Shown here piece by piece: positions 41,871 through 49,739 of a stretch of DNA of 64,000 nt. Source of the DNA: CAIYQJ01 sp963717255. Lineage in GTDB: Bacteria > Chloroflexota > Limnocylindria > Limnocylindrales > CSP1-4. Position numbers and translations under genes: made by a program. Below the pieces are notes generated by a model that worked only from the letters and a program-made list of their open reading frames with translations, ran no database searches and had not been told where the DNA came from. The DNA is taken from positions 138,836 through 202,835 of the forward strand of contig CAVQVT010000013.1 in NCBI GenBank assembly GCA_963717255.1, in the 5' to 3' direction. Every line of letters begins with the position of its first letter. The first letter of the stretch is position 1.

Positions 41871-42206
41871 CTACCCCGCGGCGACCGCGATCCGCTCGGT
41901 GTCCAGGACAAGGTCGGACGGCGACTTCATCGGGATGCCCAGGTCAACACCGTGGATCGCCTTGACCGCCCGAGGAACCAGGCGGTGAAGGCGTCGGTGG
42001 CGCTCACCATCTGGCCGAAGGACCGGGCTGGGTCGCCTCCTTCGAGCGTGACGATCACCAGGTCGCCCATCGGGTCGGCTGGAGGAACGAGCGCTCGTGG
42101 ACGCCGACGCGTCCCCGCGACTCGGCGAACTCGGCCTGGCGCGGCCCCTCGAGCGGAGGTCGGTTCGAGAGAAGGCTTCGACGCCGGCCGGCCTCGCGTC
42201 ATGCAC
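41871..42206 (-). pseudogene. frameshifted small protein gene (about 105 aa family)
   Basis: Three reading frames carry consecutive pieces of one short protein. First EGPRQAEFAESRGRVG and VHERSFLQPT, then one base over MGDLVIVTLEGGDPARSF and FTAWFLG, then one base over again AVKAIHGVDLGIPM and SDLVLDT before the stop at 41871. The lesions sit at a CCC run near 42068 and a GGG run near 41975. A third shift is likely upstream, after MHDARPAGVEAF. The pattern (a ligand-binding ferredoxin-like protein with ERSFLQPTPMGDLVIVTLEG) is familiar from actinobacteria and Chloroflexota but has no known role. Confidence 0.7.
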
Positions 42207-42294
42207 GAATCATCCGCAAGCGCATACTCCGCGTCCTGCGCTGGGTCGGCGCCCCGCCATCTGGCACCCAGACGCACTTCCGGAAGGAGACTGC

Positions 42295-42561
42295 ATGCCG
42301 AAGATCGTGGTCACTGCGTCGGTCACGGATGTCGAGGCGTGGCTGAAGTTCAAGCCGGAGCTCGTCGCACAGATGTCCGCCGTCGCGTCGGACGGCACCA
42401 GCTACGTCGCGATGGATGGCAGCGACCGCGTCGCCACCACATGGGTCGTCCCTGACCTCGAGGCATTCCAGGCGGCACAGACTGCAGCCTCTCCCGAGAT
42501 GGCCGCGGCGATGGAGCGGTACGGGATGATCCCACCCGTGACGATCTACATCGAGAAGTAG
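42295..42561 (+). CDS. small hypothetical protein, 88 aa
   Basis: A compact 88-aa protein, with GGAAGGAGA a few bases upstream of the ATG. The strand-helix-strand-strand-helix-strand order (KIVVTASV, EAWLKF, SYVAMDG, RVATTWVV, EAFQAAQ, VTIYIEK) suggests a dimeric ferredoxin-like alpha/beta barrel of the antibiotic-monooxygenase kind. No specific residues support catalysis. Its promoter must lie in the 90 nt next to the broken gene. I do not recognise a named family. Confidence 0.65.
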   Translation: MPKIVVTASVTDVEAWLKFKPELVAQMSAVASDGTSYVAMDGSDRVATTWVVPDLEAFQAAQTAASPEMAAAMERYGMIPPVTIYIEK

Positions 42562-43076
42562 CCGGATCCCGGCCGGCCGTCGCAACGCGCAGGTGCGCCG
42601 GCCCCGCCGGGTCGTGCGAACCGCTGACGGATCCCGCGACGGCCCGCCGCCAAGGTGGCCCGGCGCGCCCGGAGGGCATCGGACGCGTGCGGGCAACCAT
42701 CGTGAACGAGTTCGTGGCGGGGTCGGTCGAGGCTCTTTGCCCCGCGTGGCTCCGACGCCCAGGTAGCGCGACCCGGGCCATGAGCCGGGCCTGGTCGGGG
42801 CGCGAGGATCAGCGCCGACACACGATCACCAAGCTCGGTGATCCCTGTTACGAACGTTCGGAGGCACGGTCTCAGGGCGACGGAGATCGCGTCGGAGGGT
42901 CATCGAGAAGCGGCGAGGGGTCGGGCCGTGGCCCTGGCTCGCCAGTCGGCGTGCGTGGACGTGGTCCTTCCGACTTCGTCTGGGACAGGAAGCCCTTCCG
43001 ACGACCATACTCCCCGTCTCCGCGAAGGTCGGCGTCCCAGCCAGGGCCCTCGCGGCGTACCCGAAGGAGACTCGAC
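42562..43076. other. intergenic region, 515 nt, with one repeat copy
   Basis: No credible gene. It holds a dispersed repeat at 42660-42701. A stretch at 43007-43044 closely resembles the leader of the VOC gene (17783-17820), including GGTCGGCGTCCCAGCC. Confidence 0.45.
42660..42701 (+). repeat. dispersed intergenic repeat, copy 6
   Basis: CCGGCGCGCCCGGAGGGC then ACGCGTGCGGGCAACC, downstream of the 88-aa gene. Confidence 0.6.
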
Positions 43077-43124
43077 ATGCCGCAGCTGTCGCGGACTTCC
43101 CGCGCACGGGGGAGCGCATCATGA
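43077..43124 (+). CDS. possible 15-residue leader peptide
   Basis: ATG with GAAGGAGA 6 nt upstream, 15 codons (MPQLSRTSRARGSAS), stop overlapping the ATG of the lipoprotein gene at 43121. The ribosome site is better than any directly before the lipoprotein, so this may be a translational coupler. It is equally likely the first codons of a decayed gene. Confidence 0.3.
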   Translation: MPQLSRTSRARGSAS

Positions 43125-43660
43125 AGCGCCTCATCGCTCCACTCTCGCTCCTGTTCCTGGTCGCGCTGGCCGGCTGCTCGTCAACGCCGAGCACGGTGAC
43201 ATCCAGCCTGTCGCCTGCAGGGAGCGCGGTGACATCCAGCGTGTCGCCCACGGAGGCCGCGGTCGCATCGTCGCCCTCGGAGACGGCATCCCAGTCGGCC
43301 TCCGAAACGATCTCGCCGAGCGAAGCACCGACCTCGGCGCCGGTCGCCGGAGGCACGGCCACCGACTTCTGTGGTGCGTTCAAGGAGCTTCAGGCGCTCA
43401 ACGATGCCCCCTCTGGCGATCTCCGGAGCATGGGCGCACAGTTCCAGGCCGCTGCGGCCGACATGCGGAAGTACGCACCGGCCGAGATCAAGGATGCCGC
43501 CAATACCTATGCCGACGTCATGGACAGCATCGGGAAGGCGGCTGCAGGCGGGACCGTCGACGAAGCGGCACTGCAGAAGGCGATCTCGGATGGTATGGCC
43601 GGAAACGCGAAGAACATCGCCACGACTGCGGTCTGGGTCGCCAAGAACTGCAATCTCTGA
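43121..43660 (+). CDS. hypothetical lipoprotein with Ser/Thr linker
   Basis: A 179-aa lipoprotein: signal with lipobox ALAGC near residues 16-20. A 65-residue Ser/Thr/Ala/Pro linker contains repeated SLSPAGSAVTSS / SVSPTEAAVASS units (DNA repeats at 43193-43260). A helical domain of about 95 residues (FCGAFKELQALN ... VWVAKNCNL) has two Cys that could pair. The helical domain is similar in composition to small actinobacterial lipoproteins of unknown role. ATG overlaps the short ORF upstream. Confidence 0.72.
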   Translation: MKRLIAPLSLLFLVALAGCSSTPSTVTSSLSPAGSAVTSSVSPTEAAVASSPSETASQSASETISPSEAPTSAPVAGGTATDFCGAFKELQALNDAPSGDLRSMGAQFQAAAADMRKYAPAEIKDAANTYADVMDSIGKAAAGGTVDEAALQKAISDGMAGNAKNIATTAVWVAKNCNL

Positions 43661-43769
43661 CCGAGCCCGTTGCCATGTCGGGCGCGCCACGGATCGTGAT
43701 GCCGCCGTTGCCGTGTGGTCAGCGGGGCGGATGGCGGATGGTCGATCAGCGACAACGCCGCCCGAACGC

Positions 43770-43789
43770 CCCGGCGCCGCGGCGCCGGG
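43770..43789. terminator. 20-bp GC palindrome, possible terminator
   Basis: Perfect palindrome reading CCCGGCGCC/GC/GGCGCCGGG, about 110 nt past the lipoprotein stop and just before the convergent remnant ending at 43802. There is effectively no loop, so a 4-nt loop stem of 8 bp would form. Confidence 0.45.
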
Positions 43790-43801
43790 CGGGGTGATCC
43801 A

Positions 43802-44095
43802 CTACCAGCGCTCGAGCCCGCCCCGATCCCGCGGAAGCGCGGCGGTGACCACTCGCCCGCACGCGCCCTTCACACGCGCCCCCCGCTCCTCGACTGAAGT
43901 CGCGCCGCCCGTGGGGATCATCTCGACCCAGTTCAACGTGACCAGCACGTAGACCTCTTCCTGCCGGTCACCCGGTCCAAGGGTCGCCGGGAGGTTGAGC
44001 GTGCCGAAGGCCGCCTTCGTCGCGGGCAGGATCGGCGTGTTCGCGGGCGACCCGCCGCAACCTGCCGCCAGACACCTCGAAGCAGCGCGATCACG
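43802..44095 (-). pseudogene. lipoprotein gene remnant lacking a start
   Basis: A minus-strand frame of about 95 codons ends in TAG at 43802-43804. It begins with a lipobox-like CLAAGCGG, then SPANTPILPATKAAFGTLNL and a strand-rich VYVLVTLNWVEMIP. No ATG/GTG precedes the signal region. The Cys-containing part is immediately downstream (in gene direction) of the dispersed repeat at 44105-44143. It looks like a lipoprotein whose 5' end was lost or shifted. Function unknown. Confidence 0.4.
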
Positions 44096-44104
44096 TAGGG
44101 AGGG

Positions 44105-44143
44105 TGGCGCGCCCCGAGGGGATCAGGCGCGAATGAACAACAG
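44105..44143 (+). repeat. dispersed intergenic repeat, copy 7
   Basis: TGGCGCGCCCCGAGGGG then GGCGCGAATGAACAACAGG, adjacent to the truncated end of the lipoprotein remnant. Confidence 0.6.
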
Positions 44144-44214
44144 GGGTATGGCAGGGACACTCCGGGGCGACGGGGCCAGGAACGCAGGCGGTCCAATGCT
44201 TCCGGCGCGACGGC

Positions 44215-44973
44215 CTACACCAGGCCGCGTGCCGCCCAGGCCATGGCGGTCGTCACGAATGGCTCCACCGGCACGCGACGCCGGCACCGGTCGCGCAGCT
44301 CCATGCGCCGATCCTCGTCAAGGCTCGCCAGGTACGCGCCGGCCGGGCCCACGCCGCGGGTGAACGGCTCCCACCAGGCGTCGAAGCTCGCATGCTCAAG
44401 TCGCACGGACATGGTCGTCGCCTCGACATCGCGCAGCCCTGCGGCCCGGAACAACTCCTCCAGCTGGCCTTCGCGCGTGCCGGGCCGGTGCGACTCGTCA
44501 TCGACGTCCGGATCCATCGCGCGTGCGGCGTCCCAGAAGAGCCGCAGGGGGCCACGGCCCCCGCCGTGATCCCAGACGCACGCGGCGACGGCACCGTCCG
44601 GTCGTGTGACGCGGCCCATCTCGGTCAGCCCGGCGATCGGGTCCCGCATGAAGTGCACGACCAGCTGCGCGAGGGCCGCGTCGAACGAATTGTCCGGGAA
44701 CGGGAGGCTCTCGGCCGGCGCCTGTCGGATGTCGACGCCCGGATGGCGCGCTCGCGTCGCGGCCACGAACGGCTCGGACGGATCGGTGGCCGCCACCGCA
44801 GAAGGCCCCAGCCGGCCGACCAGCTCGCCCGTCAGCGCTCCCGTGCCGCACCCGACGTCGAGCACCCGCTGCCCGACGCGGAGAGAAGTGAGGTCCGCCA
44901 TCTGACCGGACAGCAGGCGGGAGAACCGGCCCATGAAGTCGTCATAGGCATCGGCAGCGACCTCGAAGCTCAC
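44215..44973 (-). CDS. class I SAM-dependent methyltransferase (methyltransferase 11-like)
   Basis: A 252-aa Rossmann methyltransferase. Motif I VLDVGCGTGALTGELVGRLG lies at about 36-55, motif II VAATDPSEPFVAATRAR follows, AESLPFPDNSFDAALAQLVV is at about 90-109, and GAVAACVWDHGGG later. The chosen GTG at 44973 starts VSFEVAADAYDDFMGRFS, the standard start of this subfamily (usually MSFEVAADAYDRFMG). The frame is open 37 codons upstream but those are not conserved-looking. Substrate unknown. It stands alone between a remnant and the DUF1028 gene. Confidence 0.88.
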   Translation of the reverse strand: MSFEVAADAYDDFMGRFSRLLSGQMADLTSLRVGQRVLDVGCGTGALTGELVGRLGPSAVAATDPSEPFVAATRARHPGVDIRQAPAESLPFPDNSFDAALAQLVVHFMRDPIAGLTEMGRVTRPDGAVAACVWDHGGGRGPLRLFWDAARAMDPDVDDESHRPGTREGQLEELFRAAGLRDVEATTMSVRLEHASFDAWWEPFTRGVGPAGAYLASLDEDRRMELRDRCRRRVPVEPFVTTAMAWAARGLV

Positions 44974-45104
44974 GTACGGACACCTGCGCTCTCGCTGGCG
45001 CGGAAGAGGCCAGGGCGGCAGCATACGAGAGGGGCGCAAGACGCGAGAGATGTCCGGTGCGGGTGCCGTTCGCCAGGGCGGCACCCTCGACCCCGTTGTT
45101 GTTC

Positions 45105-45145
45105 TGGCGCGCCCGGAGGGCCGTGAACGCGCGGGCCGCGCCGGT
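45105..45145 (+). repeat. dispersed intergenic repeat, copy 8
   Basis: TGGCGCGCCCGGAGGGC then GAACGCGCGGGCCGCG. Its end touches the stop of the DUF1028 gene. A GTTGTTGTT run, like the reverse complement of the element's other end, precedes it. Confidence 0.55.
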
Positions 45146-45909
45146 CAGCCCTCCGCGTCGCTCGCCGTGAGCGTGCCCTCGAGCGACGTGTCCGCCGATG
45201 TCGGGGACGCGGCGGCCGCGATCGCGGACTTGAGCGTCGAGGCGAGGGCCGAGCCGATCTTCGCCAGGTTCGCGGGGTCCAGCAGGTTGGTCTGCTGCTC
45301 GAAGATCGAGAGCAGGCGGTCGAGCTCGGCGGTCGGATCGGTGTGGTCGTCCACCCGCAGGTCGATCCACCGGTCGTTCAGGCCGGCGAGCCCGCCCTTC
45401 TCGCGGACGACGAGGAGTGCGGCCGACTGGCGGCCACGGCTATCGCCGCCGGCCGCGTCGCCGGCCCGGAGCGCCGCGAGGAGCCGCCGGGGGAAGGATC
45501 CCGTCGCCGCCTGCCAGGTGGCGAGCATCCGGTCCACGACCGCGGGGCCGACGAGGATGTTGCCCTGGACCGCGACGCCGGGTGCGACCCGCCCGCCGGC
45601 CCAGTCCATGCAGGTGGCGCCGGTGAAGGTCGCTGCGCGACCCGTCGCGTCCACGATCCCAGCCTGCCGGTGGGCGCGCATCGAGTCCGCGGCCACCAGG
45701 GCGGCGAGCACGCTCTTCGCCTCCTCGCCAGCAGCGAGCCGAGCGAGCCCGTCCGGGCCGTACGCGACGTTCGGCATCGCCTGCGTGGAGATCGCCCCAA
45801 CGCCCGCCCGCGCGTACGGGGCGATCGCGCCGACCGCGAGCGCCTTCGACGCGATCGCGATCCCGAGGTCGCCCGTCTCCGTGTCGCGTGCCACGATCGA
45901 GAACGTCAT
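45145..45909 (-). CDS. DUF1028 family protein
   Basis: A 254-aa DUF1028 protein, an Ntn-hydrolase-like fold seen in many bacteria and archaea. It begins FSIVARDTETGDLGIAIASK (3-22), then GVGAISTQAMPNVAYGPDGL, a VQGNILVGP strand and GDSRGRQSAALLVV (about 150-165), all classical for the family. A C-terminal tail of about 60 residues is Ala/Ser-rich. It lies 35 nt downstream of the M13 peptidase gene on the same strand, so the two are likely coexpressed. This supports a role in peptide turnover, though the substrate of DUF1028 is not established. Confidence 0.9.
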   Translation of the reverse strand: MTFSIVARDTETGDLGIAIASKALAVGAIAPYARAGVGAISTQAMPNVAYGPDGLARLAAGEEAKSVLAALVAADSMRAHRQAGIVDATGRAATFTGATCMDWAGGRVAPGVAVQGNILVGPAVVDRMLATWQAATGSFPRRLLAALRAGDAAGGDSRGRQSAALLVVREKGGLAGLNDRWIDLRVDDHTDPTAELDRLLSIFEQQTNLLDPANLAKIGSALASTLKSAIAAAASPTSADTSLEGTLTASDAEG

Positions 45910-45944
45910 CGTCTGCTCCTTCGTCCGATCGGGTCCGGCCGCCG

Positions 45945-47900
45945 CTACCAGATCCTCGCGCGCAGATCGCCCCGTCGGACCATCGGGGCGTCCTCCGCGA
46001 TCCCGAACGCCGCGGCGAACTCCGGCGTGTTCGAGAGCGGGCCGTTGACCCGGAACCGGGACGGTGCGTGCGTGTCGACGTTCGCGAGCATCCGGGCGGC
46101 GGCCTCCGTGTAGCCCATCCGCCACATCGTCGCGTAGGCGAGGAAGAAGCGCTGGTCCGGGGTCAGCCCGTCGACGAGCGGCGCGTCGTCCTCGATGGCC
46201 TCGTGCATCGCGTCCAGTGAGATCGCGATGCCGCCGAGGTCGGCGATGTTCTCGCCGAGCGTCAGGCGGCCGTTCACGTGGACGTCGTCGGCGACCGCGT
46301 AGCCATCGAACTGCTCGACGATGACGTCCGCCCGCCGCTCGAACTCGATCCGGTCCTCCGCCGTCCACCAGTCGCGCAGCGCCCCCGCGGCGTCGAAGCG
46401 ACTCCCCGTGTCGTCGAAGCCGTGCGTGATCTCGTGGCCGATGACGGTCCCGATCCCGCCGTAGTTCACGGGATCGTCGGCGTCCGCGTAGAAGAACGGC
46501 GGCTGCAGGATCCCGGCCGGGAAGACGATCTCGTTGCGGAGCGGGTGGTAGTAGGCGTTCACGACATGGGCGGGCATCGCCCACTCGGCCCTGTCCATCG
46601 GCGTGCCGAGCTGCGCGAGCTGGCGGCGCATCTCGAAGGCGGCGGCCTTCAGACGGTTCCCGACGAAGCTCGTGCGGTCGAGCTCGAGGCTCGAGTAGTC
46701 GCGCCATTCGTCCGGATAGCCGATCTTGTAGCCGAAGCCGGCGAGCTTGGCGAGTGCCTGCTCGCGAGTGGCGTCCGTCATCCAGTCGTTGCCGCGGATC
46801 GCCCGCTCCATCGCGCGGAGCAGGTGCTCCACGAGCTCCTCGCAGCGGGCCTTCGCCGCCGGCGGGAACGCCTCCGCGACGAACAGCTGGGCGACCGCCT
46901 CGCCGACGCGCGCGTCGGCCGCGGCTACCACGCGCTTCCAGCGGGGCTGCTGCGCCTGCTGGCCGCCCAGGATCCGGCCGTAGAAGGCGAAGTTCTCGTC
47001 CTCGAACGCGGGCGGCAGCGACGAGGCGCACGCGCGCACGAGGTGCCAGCGCAGGGCCGCGCGGAGCGTCTCGAGCGGCGTCTCGCCGAGGGCGGCGTCG
47101 AGCTCCCGGAGGAAGCCGGGGTTGTCCACGCAGACCGTGGCCCCGCCGACCCCGGCCTCGCGCAGGTAGGCGCCCAGGCGCCAGTCGGGCATCAGCGCGT
47201 CGAGCGCCCCGACCTCGAGGCGGTTCATCGTGATCCTGGGGTCGCGCTTCTGCTCGGCGGAGAGCGAGGCCTCTGCGAGACGGCGCTCCCAGCCGAGGAT
47301 CGCGTCGGCGGCCGCGCCGGCCTCGTCCGGCCCGGCGCCCAGGTTGCCGAGCTGGGCGGCGACGTGCGCCACATATGCCTTGCGCATCGCCACGGAGCGC
47401 TCGTCGTCGCCCAGGTAGTAGCCGCGCTCCGGCAGGCCGAGGCCGCCCTGGCCAAGGTACGCGAGGTACGCGTCGGCGTCCTCGAAGTCCGCCTCGACCC
47501 CGATCCCGAAGTAGGGACCGTCGCCGGCCCGGTGGAGGTCGAGGGCGAGCGCGCGCACGTCCTCCACCGACGCGGCCGCGTCGATGCGGTCGAGGTACTG
47601 CCGGAGCGGCTCCACGCCGGCGGCCGCGATCGTGGCCTCGTCCATCCCCGCGGCGAAGTAGTCGCCGACGAGGCGGGTGATCGGGTCGGCGTCCGGGCCG
47701 GCGGTCGCCGCCTCCTCGAGCAGCCGCCGCGTCAGCTCCTTGTTGGTGTGGTCCAGCTGGACGTACGCGCCCCACATCGGGTACTCCGCCGGGACGGGGT
47801 TAGCAGCGAGCCACCGCGCGTTCACGTGGCCGTAGAAGTCCTCCGCGATGGGGATGGAGTCGTCCCAGAGCGACGCGTGGAGCGGGTTGGTGTCGGACAC
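45945..47900 (-). CDS. M13 family zinc metallopeptidase (neprilysin/PepO type)
   Basis: A 651-aa zinc endopeptidase. The substrate-binding NAYYHPLRNEIVFPAGIL is at about 448-465, the zinc motif HEITH in VIGHEITHGFDDTG near 487-500, and the third ligand in GENIADLGG near 550-558. The C-terminus RRGDLRARIW mirrors the family's ending -W. No signal or membrane segment is present, so like PepO it is cytoplasmic and cleaves oligopeptides. The GTG start at 47900 is set by GGAGAGG 5 nt upstream; the frame remains open to 48239. The DUF1028 gene follows closely. The DUF1269 gene is upstream on the same strand. Confidence 0.94.
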   Translation of the reverse strand: MSDTNPLHASLWDDSIPIAEDFYGHVNARWLAANPVPAEYPMWGAYVQLDHTNKELTRRLLEEAATAGPDADPITRLVGDYFAAGMDEATIAAAGVEPLRQYLDRIDAAASVEDVRALALDLHRAGDGPYFGIGVEADFEDADAYLAYLGQGGLGLPERGYYLGDDERSVAMRKAYVAHVAAQLGNLGAGPDEAGAAADAILGWERRLAEASLSAEQKRDPRITMNRLEVGALDALMPDWRLGAYLREAGVGGATVCVDNPGFLRELDAALGETPLETLRAALRWHLVRACASSLPPAFEDENFAFYGRILGGQQAQQPRWKRVVAAADARVGEAVAQLFVAEAFPPAAKARCEELVEHLLRAMERAIRGNDWMTDATREQALAKLAGFGYKIGYPDEWRDYSSLELDRTSFVGNRLKAAAFEMRRQLAQLGTPMDRAEWAMPAHVVNAYYHPLRNEIVFPAGILQPPFFYADADDPVNYGGIGTVIGHEITHGFDDTGSRFDAAGALRDWWTAEDRIEFERRADVIVEQFDGYAVADDVHVNGRLTLGENIADLGGIAISLDAMHEAIEDDAPLVDGLTPDQRFFLAYATMWRMGYTEAAARMLANVDTHAPSRFRVNGPLSNTPEFAAAFGIAEDAPMVRRGDLRARIW

Positions 47901-47997
47901 GTGGACCTCTCCGTGACGGGTGCAGGACGAGGCGGAGGCTCCCCAAACCACCCGGTCGGGGAGCCTCCGCGATCCGCCTTTGACCGTCCTCGACGGT

Positions 47998-48498
47998 TCA
48001 GGCCTGCGACGCGACCTCGGTCTCGATCGCCGGAGCCGCGGCCACGACCTCGGCCTCCGCTTCGACCGTGACCGCGTGCGTCTCGGGCACGCCGCCGAGC
48101 TCCTGGAGCTTCGCGGCGACGACCGAGGCCTCCACGTCCCTTGCGAGGACGCCGACGGCGGCCTGCCCATCCGCCAGGTTGGCCGAGATGCGCTCGCGGT
48201 CCTCGGAGGAGAGTCCGAGGCCCTTGCCGTGGAGCGCACCCAGGGCGCCGCCCGCGATCACGACGCCGAGGCCCAGCGGGGTGATCAGCGCCAGCAGCAG
48301 GCCGATGCCTGCACCTTTCGTGATCGACCGCGACCCGAGCTTCTGGACTTTCACCTTGCCCTTGTCGTCCAGGGCGAGGACGCCGATCGCGCTGAGCTTG
48401 ACGTCGTCGTCGATCTTGTCCCAGGCCTTCAGCGACTCGACCGCGGCATCCGCGGCCGCCTCGTCCTTGAAGAATGCCAGGACCACTTCCGTTGCCAT
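47998..48498 (-). CDS. DUF1269 family protein
   Basis: A 166-aa protein. An N-terminal ferredoxin-like part starts VVLAFFKDEAAADAAVESL (5-23). A Gly/Leu-rich stretch at about 70-98 (SRSITKGAGIGLLLALITPLG, GGALGALHGKG) could insert in the membrane. The C-terminal part is acidic and Ala/Val/Glu-rich. This is the DUF1269/general stress-protein-like architecture with unknown function. The ATG has GGAGGGAG upstream. It may be cotranscribed with the M13 peptidase gene 97 nt downstream. Confidence 0.8.
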   Translation of the reverse strand: MATEVVLAFFKDEAAADAAVESLKAWDKIDDDVKLSAIGVLALDDKGKVKVQKLGSRSITKGAGIGLLLALITPLGLGVVIAGGALGALHGKGLGLSSEDRERISANLADGQAAVGVLARDVEASVVAAKLQELGGVPETHAVTVEAEAEVVAAAPAIETEVASQA

Positions 48499-48724
48499 GT
48501 TCGTGCTCCCTCCGATGTGTCTGTCTCCGGGCGTCCGCCCGCCAGTGACCACCGACGTGATGCGCCGCGGAACAGTAGCGCACGAAGCCTATTCGGGCGA
48601 TGCGGTCGCCTGGATCGGTCGTCCTGTTGACGAAGGCGACACAGGAACCCGCGAGGCAGGCGAGCGCGATCGGCGCTACGCCCGTACCACGGACCGCTCG
48701 TCGGCGGCCGGTTCGTCGGCCACG

Positions 48725-48745
48725 ATGTGCTACTATGTCGCACAT
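48725..48745. promoter_or_regulatory. toxin-antitoxin operator/promoter with likely leaderless start
   Basis: Inverted repeat ATGTGC / GCACAT flanks a -10 hexamer TACTAT (48731-48736). The antitoxin ATG at 48744 lies seven bases after the -10 box, where transcription would begin, so the mRNA is probably leaderless and the operator covers promoter and start codon. Confidence 0.6.
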
Positions 48746-49007
48746 GGAGACGGTCGGGGTCAGGGAGCTGCGCCGGCAGGCGAGCGCGATCCTGCGTCGG
48801 GTCGCTGCGGGTGAGACGGTCGAGGTCACGGATCGCGGCCGGCCCGTCGCCGTGCTGCTCCGGACGATGCCCAGCGGCCTGGCTCGGCTCGAGCGCGAGG
48901 GGCTCCTGCGTCGCGCCGAGGGAGATCTCCTGGAGCTCGCGCCCTTGCGTCTCCCGGCGGGGGCCCCCGAGCCGTCGCGGCGTGTGGCCGAGGGTCGCGC
49001 CGAGTGA
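48744..49007 (+). CDS. vapB: type II antitoxin, Phd/YefM (VapB) family
   Basis: An 87-aa antitoxin. The N-terminal DNA-binding part VGVRELRRQASAILRRVAAG (4-23) and EVTDRGRPVAVLL (27-40) is the Phd/YefM fold. The C-terminal half is charged and flexible and should wrap the toxin. An ATG at 48735 is also in frame, inside the operator; I prefer 48744 for the reasons given for the promoter. The stop overlaps the GTG of the toxin gene (GTGA). The complex is expected to repress its own promoter. Confidence 0.88.
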   Translation: METVGVRELRRQASAILRRVAAGETVEVTDRGRPVAVLLRTMPSGLARLEREGLLRRAEGDLLELAPLRLPAGAPEPSRRVAEGRAE

Positions 49008-49399
49008 GCGCGCTCTACCTGGACAGCTCCGCATTCGTCAAGGTCGTCGTCGAGGAAGCAGAGTCCGCTGCGCTCCGGGCGTATCTCGCGGCCGCCGGCG
49101 CGCGGCGCGTCTCGTCGGCGCTCCTCCGTGCCGAGGCGCTGCGGGCGGTCCGTCACCTGGGCCCGGACGCCCTCGCCGCGGTTCGAGAGGGGTCGCGACG
49201 CGTCGACCTCATCGCGATCGACGACCGCATCCTCGATTCGGCCGGGATCCTGGAACCCGGAGTGCTGCGGACGCTCGACGCGATCCATCTCGCGACCGCG
49301 CTGGCCCTGGGCGACGACCTGGACGCCGTCGTGACCTACGACGAGCGCATGGTCGAGGCCGCCCGAACCGTCGGCCTACCGGTCGCGACGCCTCGCTGA
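49004..49399 (+). CDS. vapC: PIN domain ribonuclease toxin (VapC family)
   Basis: A 131-aa PIN-domain RNase. The acidic metal ligands are recognisable: Asp in YLDSSAFVKVV (residue 6-7 region), Glu in ALLRAEALRAVRHL (about 44), Asp in LDAIHLATALALG (about 91) and Asp in VTYDERMVEAA (about 110). It overlaps the antitoxin gene by 4 nt from its GTG start. It would cleave tRNA or rRNA when free of antitoxin. Its stop lies only 30 nt from the truncated end of a glycerophosphodiesterase remnant, suggesting the module landed in or next to that gene. Confidence 0.9.
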   Translation: MSALYLDSSAFVKVVVEEAESAALRAYLAAAGARRVSSALLRAEALRAVRHLGPDALAAVREGSRRVDLIAIDDRILDSAGILEPGVLRTLDAIHLATALALGDDLDAVVTYDERMVEAARTVGLPVATPR

Positions 49400-49429
49400 C
49401 GCGGGACGGCCGCCGAGGCCGCCCTTGTC

Positions 49430-49569
49430 GCCGCGGTGACCGCGACGTCGGTCTCCCACAGGTCGGCGCCGACCGCATGCGCTCTGCGGGCCGCAGAGAG
49501 GGTGTTCTCGGGAGCGAGGCTCCGCGCGCCCCGGTGGGCGATGATGGCGACCGTACGGCGGTATCGGCG
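49430..49569 (-). pseudogene. glycerophosphodiester phosphodiesterase N-terminal fragment
   Basis: On the minus strand, about 46 codons read VAIIAHRGARSLAPENTL and AARRAHAVGADLWETDVAV, the exact start of GDPD/GlpQ enzymes, including the catalytic His-Arg and Glu-Asn. The frame then loses family character as it enters the antisense of VapC. The rest of the roughly 240-residue enzyme is absent, and the frame ahead has no obvious start. A truncated gene, probably broken by arrival of the VapBC module. Confidence 0.75.
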
Positions 49570-49739
49570 TCTCCGACGTGCCCGGCGGTCATGGCTGGTC
49601 GCCCAGACGGGAGGCTACACGAGAGGCCGGCGCCCTCGGTCGCGGGACGGCGCCCGGTCAGCGAGGCCGGAGGGTAGCCTTGAGCGTGCGGGCACGGCGC
49701 CCCCGCACGCGCGCACGCTGCCACCGGAGCGCAACGACG

